DNA from: Chromatiales bacterium
Lineage (GTDB): Bacteria > Pseudomonadota > Gammaproteobacteria > UBA6429 > Thiohalophilaceae
Assembly (NCBI GenBank): GCA_024641465.1
Contig: JAHEDB010000017.1
Coordinates: 1 to 14,241 of the forward strand
Length of the DNA: 14,241 nucleotides
Direction of reading: 5' to 3'
Part shown: positions 12,871 to 14,241 of the stretch, piece after piece
Numbering within the stretch: the first letter of the stretch is position 1
How the letters are laid out: each line of letters begins with the position of its first letter
The notes under the pieces: model-generated
Databases searched by the model: none
What the model was told of the DNA's origin: nothing
The model's input: the letters and a program-made list of their open reading frames with translations, nothing else
Position numbers and translations under genes: made by a program

Positions 12871-13233
12871 ATGTTTGATATAGGCTTCTGGGAACTGGTG
12901 GTGATCGGTGTCGTCGCCCTGTTGGTGATCGGCCCTGACAAACTGCCCGATGTGGCGCGCACCGCCGGTAAGTGGATCGGCCGCACGCGGCGTTTTGTTG
13001 CGCAGGTCAAAACCGATATTGACCGGGAACTGAAACAGGACGAACTGCGCAAGGCCCTGGAGAGGGATGCCGGACTGGATGAGATCAAAAAGATCATGAA
13101 CACGGAACGATTCAGTCTCGAAGACGAAGCCAGCAAACCGGACTATCAGGTACGGGCCATCCCCGACGAAGTAGAACAACAACTGCAAGTCAGCGCCGAC
13201 GCAGAAAAAGAACATGACAAACCCAAAGCCTGA
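12871..13233 (+). CDS. tatB: Sec-independent protein translocase subunit TatB
   Basis: TatB works with TatC as the receptor for twin-arginine signal peptides. The 120-aa product begins MFDIGFWELVVIGVVALLV, with Glu8 in the membrane helix as expected for TatB, then the hinge GPDKLPDVART and a long amphipathic helix with WIGRTRRFVAQVKTDIDRELK. The rest is charged and ends in EKEHDKPKA. The last 20 bases overlap the start of tatC in another frame. The ribosome site before the ATG (GGAT) is weak. Confidence 0.96.
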   Translation: MFDIGFWELVVIGVVALLVIGPDKLPDVARTAGKWIGRTRRFVAQVKTDIDRELKQDELRKALERDAGLDEIKKIMNTERFSLEDEASKPDYQVRAIPDEVEQQLQVSADAEKEHDKPKA

Positions 13234-14122
13234 ACCGACCAAGGAAGAGGTCGAACTGCCTTTTCTTGCCCACCTGGTTGAACTGCGTGACCGTCTGTTG
13301 CGCGTGGTGTTGGTGATTGGGCTGGTCTTTCTCGGTCTGTTCTCGTTTGCCAATGACCTCTATTCGCTGTTAGCCCAACCCCTGCTGTCGCATCTACCGG
13401 CAGGTGGCACGATGATCGCCACCGAGGTGGCCTCACCGTTTTTAACCCCGTTTAAACTAGCGATGGTGGTTTCGATCTTTATCGCGATTCCCTTTATTCT
13501 TTATCAGGCCTGGGCCTTTATCGCGCCGGGTCTGTACCGCAACGAAAAAATGCTCGCCCTGCCACTACTGGTCTCCAGCATCATCCTGTTCTATGCCGGC
13601 ATGGCCTTCGCCTATTTTGTGGTGTTTCCGCTGGTGTTCAGTTTCCTCACCGGGACGGCCCCCAAAGGGGTGGCGGTGATGACTGACATTGCCAAGTATC
13701 TCGACTTTGTGCTGAAGATGTTCTTTGCCTTTGGCGTCGCCTTTGAAGTGCCCATCGCCACCATCATCCTGGTTGCGGCGGGCATCACGACACCGGACAG
13801 CCTGGCGGCCAAACGGCCCTATATCATCGTCGGCGCCTTTACGGTTGGCATGTTGCTGACCCCGCCCGATGTTATCTCCCAGACCCTGTTGGCCGTGCCG
13901 ATGTGGATGTTATTTGAGGTCGGTCTGTTCTTCTCGCGCATTGTTGTGCGTAAACGCGCCGAGGCCGCAGCGGCTGAAGATGCGGCGCAAGATGAGGATC
14001 GTGAGTTGAGTGATGATGAAATGGAAGCCGAACTCGACAAGGCCATCGCGGATGAACGCGCCATGCTGGATCACACCGATGCGGCCGATGATGTTGCGGA
14101 TGAAGGTAAGGATAAAAAATAG
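13214..14122 (+). CDS. tatC: Sec-independent protein translocase subunit TatC
   Basis: TatC is the multispanning core that recognises twin-arginine signal peptides together with TatB. The 302-aa product has six membrane helices: about 30-48, 82-102, 116-142, 168-190, 204-222 and 225-243. Conserved motifs are LPFLAHLVELRDRLLR (15-30, with Glu23), PFLTPFKLAMVVS (75-87), YQAWAFIAPGLYRNEK (97-112) and FGVAFEVPI (173-181, with Glu178). After Arg246 an acidic, alanine-rich cytoplasmic tail of about 55 residues runs to the end; TatC proteins of about 250 residues lack this. The start lies inside the end of tatB, so the two are probably translationally coupled. Confidence 0.97.
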   Translation: MTNPKPEPTKEEVELPFLAHLVELRDRLLRVVLVIGLVFLGLFSFANDLYSLLAQPLLSHLPAGGTMIATEVASPFLTPFKLAMVVSIFIAIPFILYQAWAFIAPGLYRNEKMLALPLLVSSIILFYAGMAFAYFVVFPLVFSFLTGTAPKGVAVMTDIAKYLDFVLKMFFAFGVAFEVPIATIILVAAGITTPDSLAAKRPYIIVGAFTVGMLLTPPDVISQTLLAVPMWMLFEVGLFFSRIVVRKRAEAAAAEDAAQDEDRELSDDEMEAELDKAIADERAMLDHTDAADDVADEGKDKK

Positions 14123-14143
14123 ATCGGCTGGATTTTGGCTAAA

Positions 14144-14170
14144 CAGCCTGTACTCAGTACAGTGCGGCTG
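14144..14170. terminator. Hairpin between convergent tatC and kinase-like gene, possible terminator
   Basis: CAGCC (14144-14148) pairs with GGCTG (14166-14170), enclosing a perfect inner repeat TGTACT-C-AGTACA (14149-14161) with a small GTGC bulge. It lies 22 bases past the tatC stop and seven bases past the stop of the opposing gene. No T-run follows on either strand, so efficiency as an intrinsic terminator is doubtful. Confidence 0.45.
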
Positions 14171-14176
14171 CTTGCG

Positions 14177-14241
14177 CTAGTTCTCGTGAGTAATGGGTAA
14201 GGTAAAGTAAAAGCAACTGCCCTCACCTGCTGCACTATCGA
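14177..14241 (-). CDS. C-terminal end of a probable sensor histidine kinase (partial)
   Basis: Reading leftward from the window edge in one open frame gives DSAAGEGSCFYFTLPITHEN and a TAG stop at 14177-14179. The pattern GEGSxFYFTLPI is the usual last strand of a HATPase_c domain in sensor kinases, with a short tail after it. Only 20 residues are visible, so the rest of the gene and any hybrid receiver or PAS/GAF domains lie beyond the window. It converges on tatC and is not part of that operon. The family assignment rests on this one motif. Confidence 0.62.
   Translation of the reverse strand, partial: DSAAGEGSCFYFTLPITHEN

Overview
This is a chromosomal segment of a respiring gammaproteobacterium with a housekeeping gene complement. 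The evidence is a monofunctional GT51 transglycosylase (mtgA), a cbb3 oxidase operon ccoNOQP with ccoG and fixH, an FNR/ANR-type regulator with its iron-sulfur cysteines, separate hisI and hisE genes with a monofunctional hisB, and the order hisB-hisH-hisA-hisF-hisI-hisE-HIT-tatABC. That order and the moderately GC-rich coding sequence fit purple-sulfur or sulfur-oxidiser-like or pseudomonad-like Gammaproteobacteria. I cannot name a genus from the sequence alone.

Layout. Positions 1-353 hold no gene, only scraps of GTAGGG/CCCTAC-type interspersed repeats. From 354 to 8095 everything lies on the minus strand. Read in the direction of transcription the order is fnr/anr (8095-7280), ccoN, ccoO, ccoQ (58 aa), ccoP, a strong intrinsic terminator, ccoG, fixH, an 87-aa two-helix membrane protein of unknown function, and mtgA with a long Pro/Gln-rich tail. 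A perfect FNR box (TTGAT-N4-ATCAA) and a second, weaker box lie between fnr and ccoN. The first is placed for class II activation, so the regulator probably switches on the high-affinity oxidase when oxygen falls.

From 8231 to 14122 everything lies on the plus strand: the late histidine-biosynthesis genes hisB, hisH, hisA, hisF, hisI and hisE, a histidine-triad (HIT) protein, and the twin-arginine translocase genes tatA, tatB and tatC. The last 65 bases encode, on the minus strand, the C-terminal end of a gene that looks like a sensor histidine kinase, convergent with tatC.

Functionally, CcoG and FixH assemble the CcoNOQP oxidase. HisH and HisF form the glutamine-dependent IGP synthase, supplied by HisE, HisI and HisA, and its product goes to HisB. 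TatABC exports folded proteins. The most unusual feature is the number of intergenic hairpin repeats. CCGCCAAG-type elements occupy all four gaps from hisH to hisE, two CGAGG-type elements lie in the fixH-ccoG and tatA-tatB gaps, and one very long CACCGAGG-type hairpin lies upstream of mtgA. I see no mobile element with a transposase, no CRISPR array, no tRNA or rRNA, and no defence or other novel multi-gene system.
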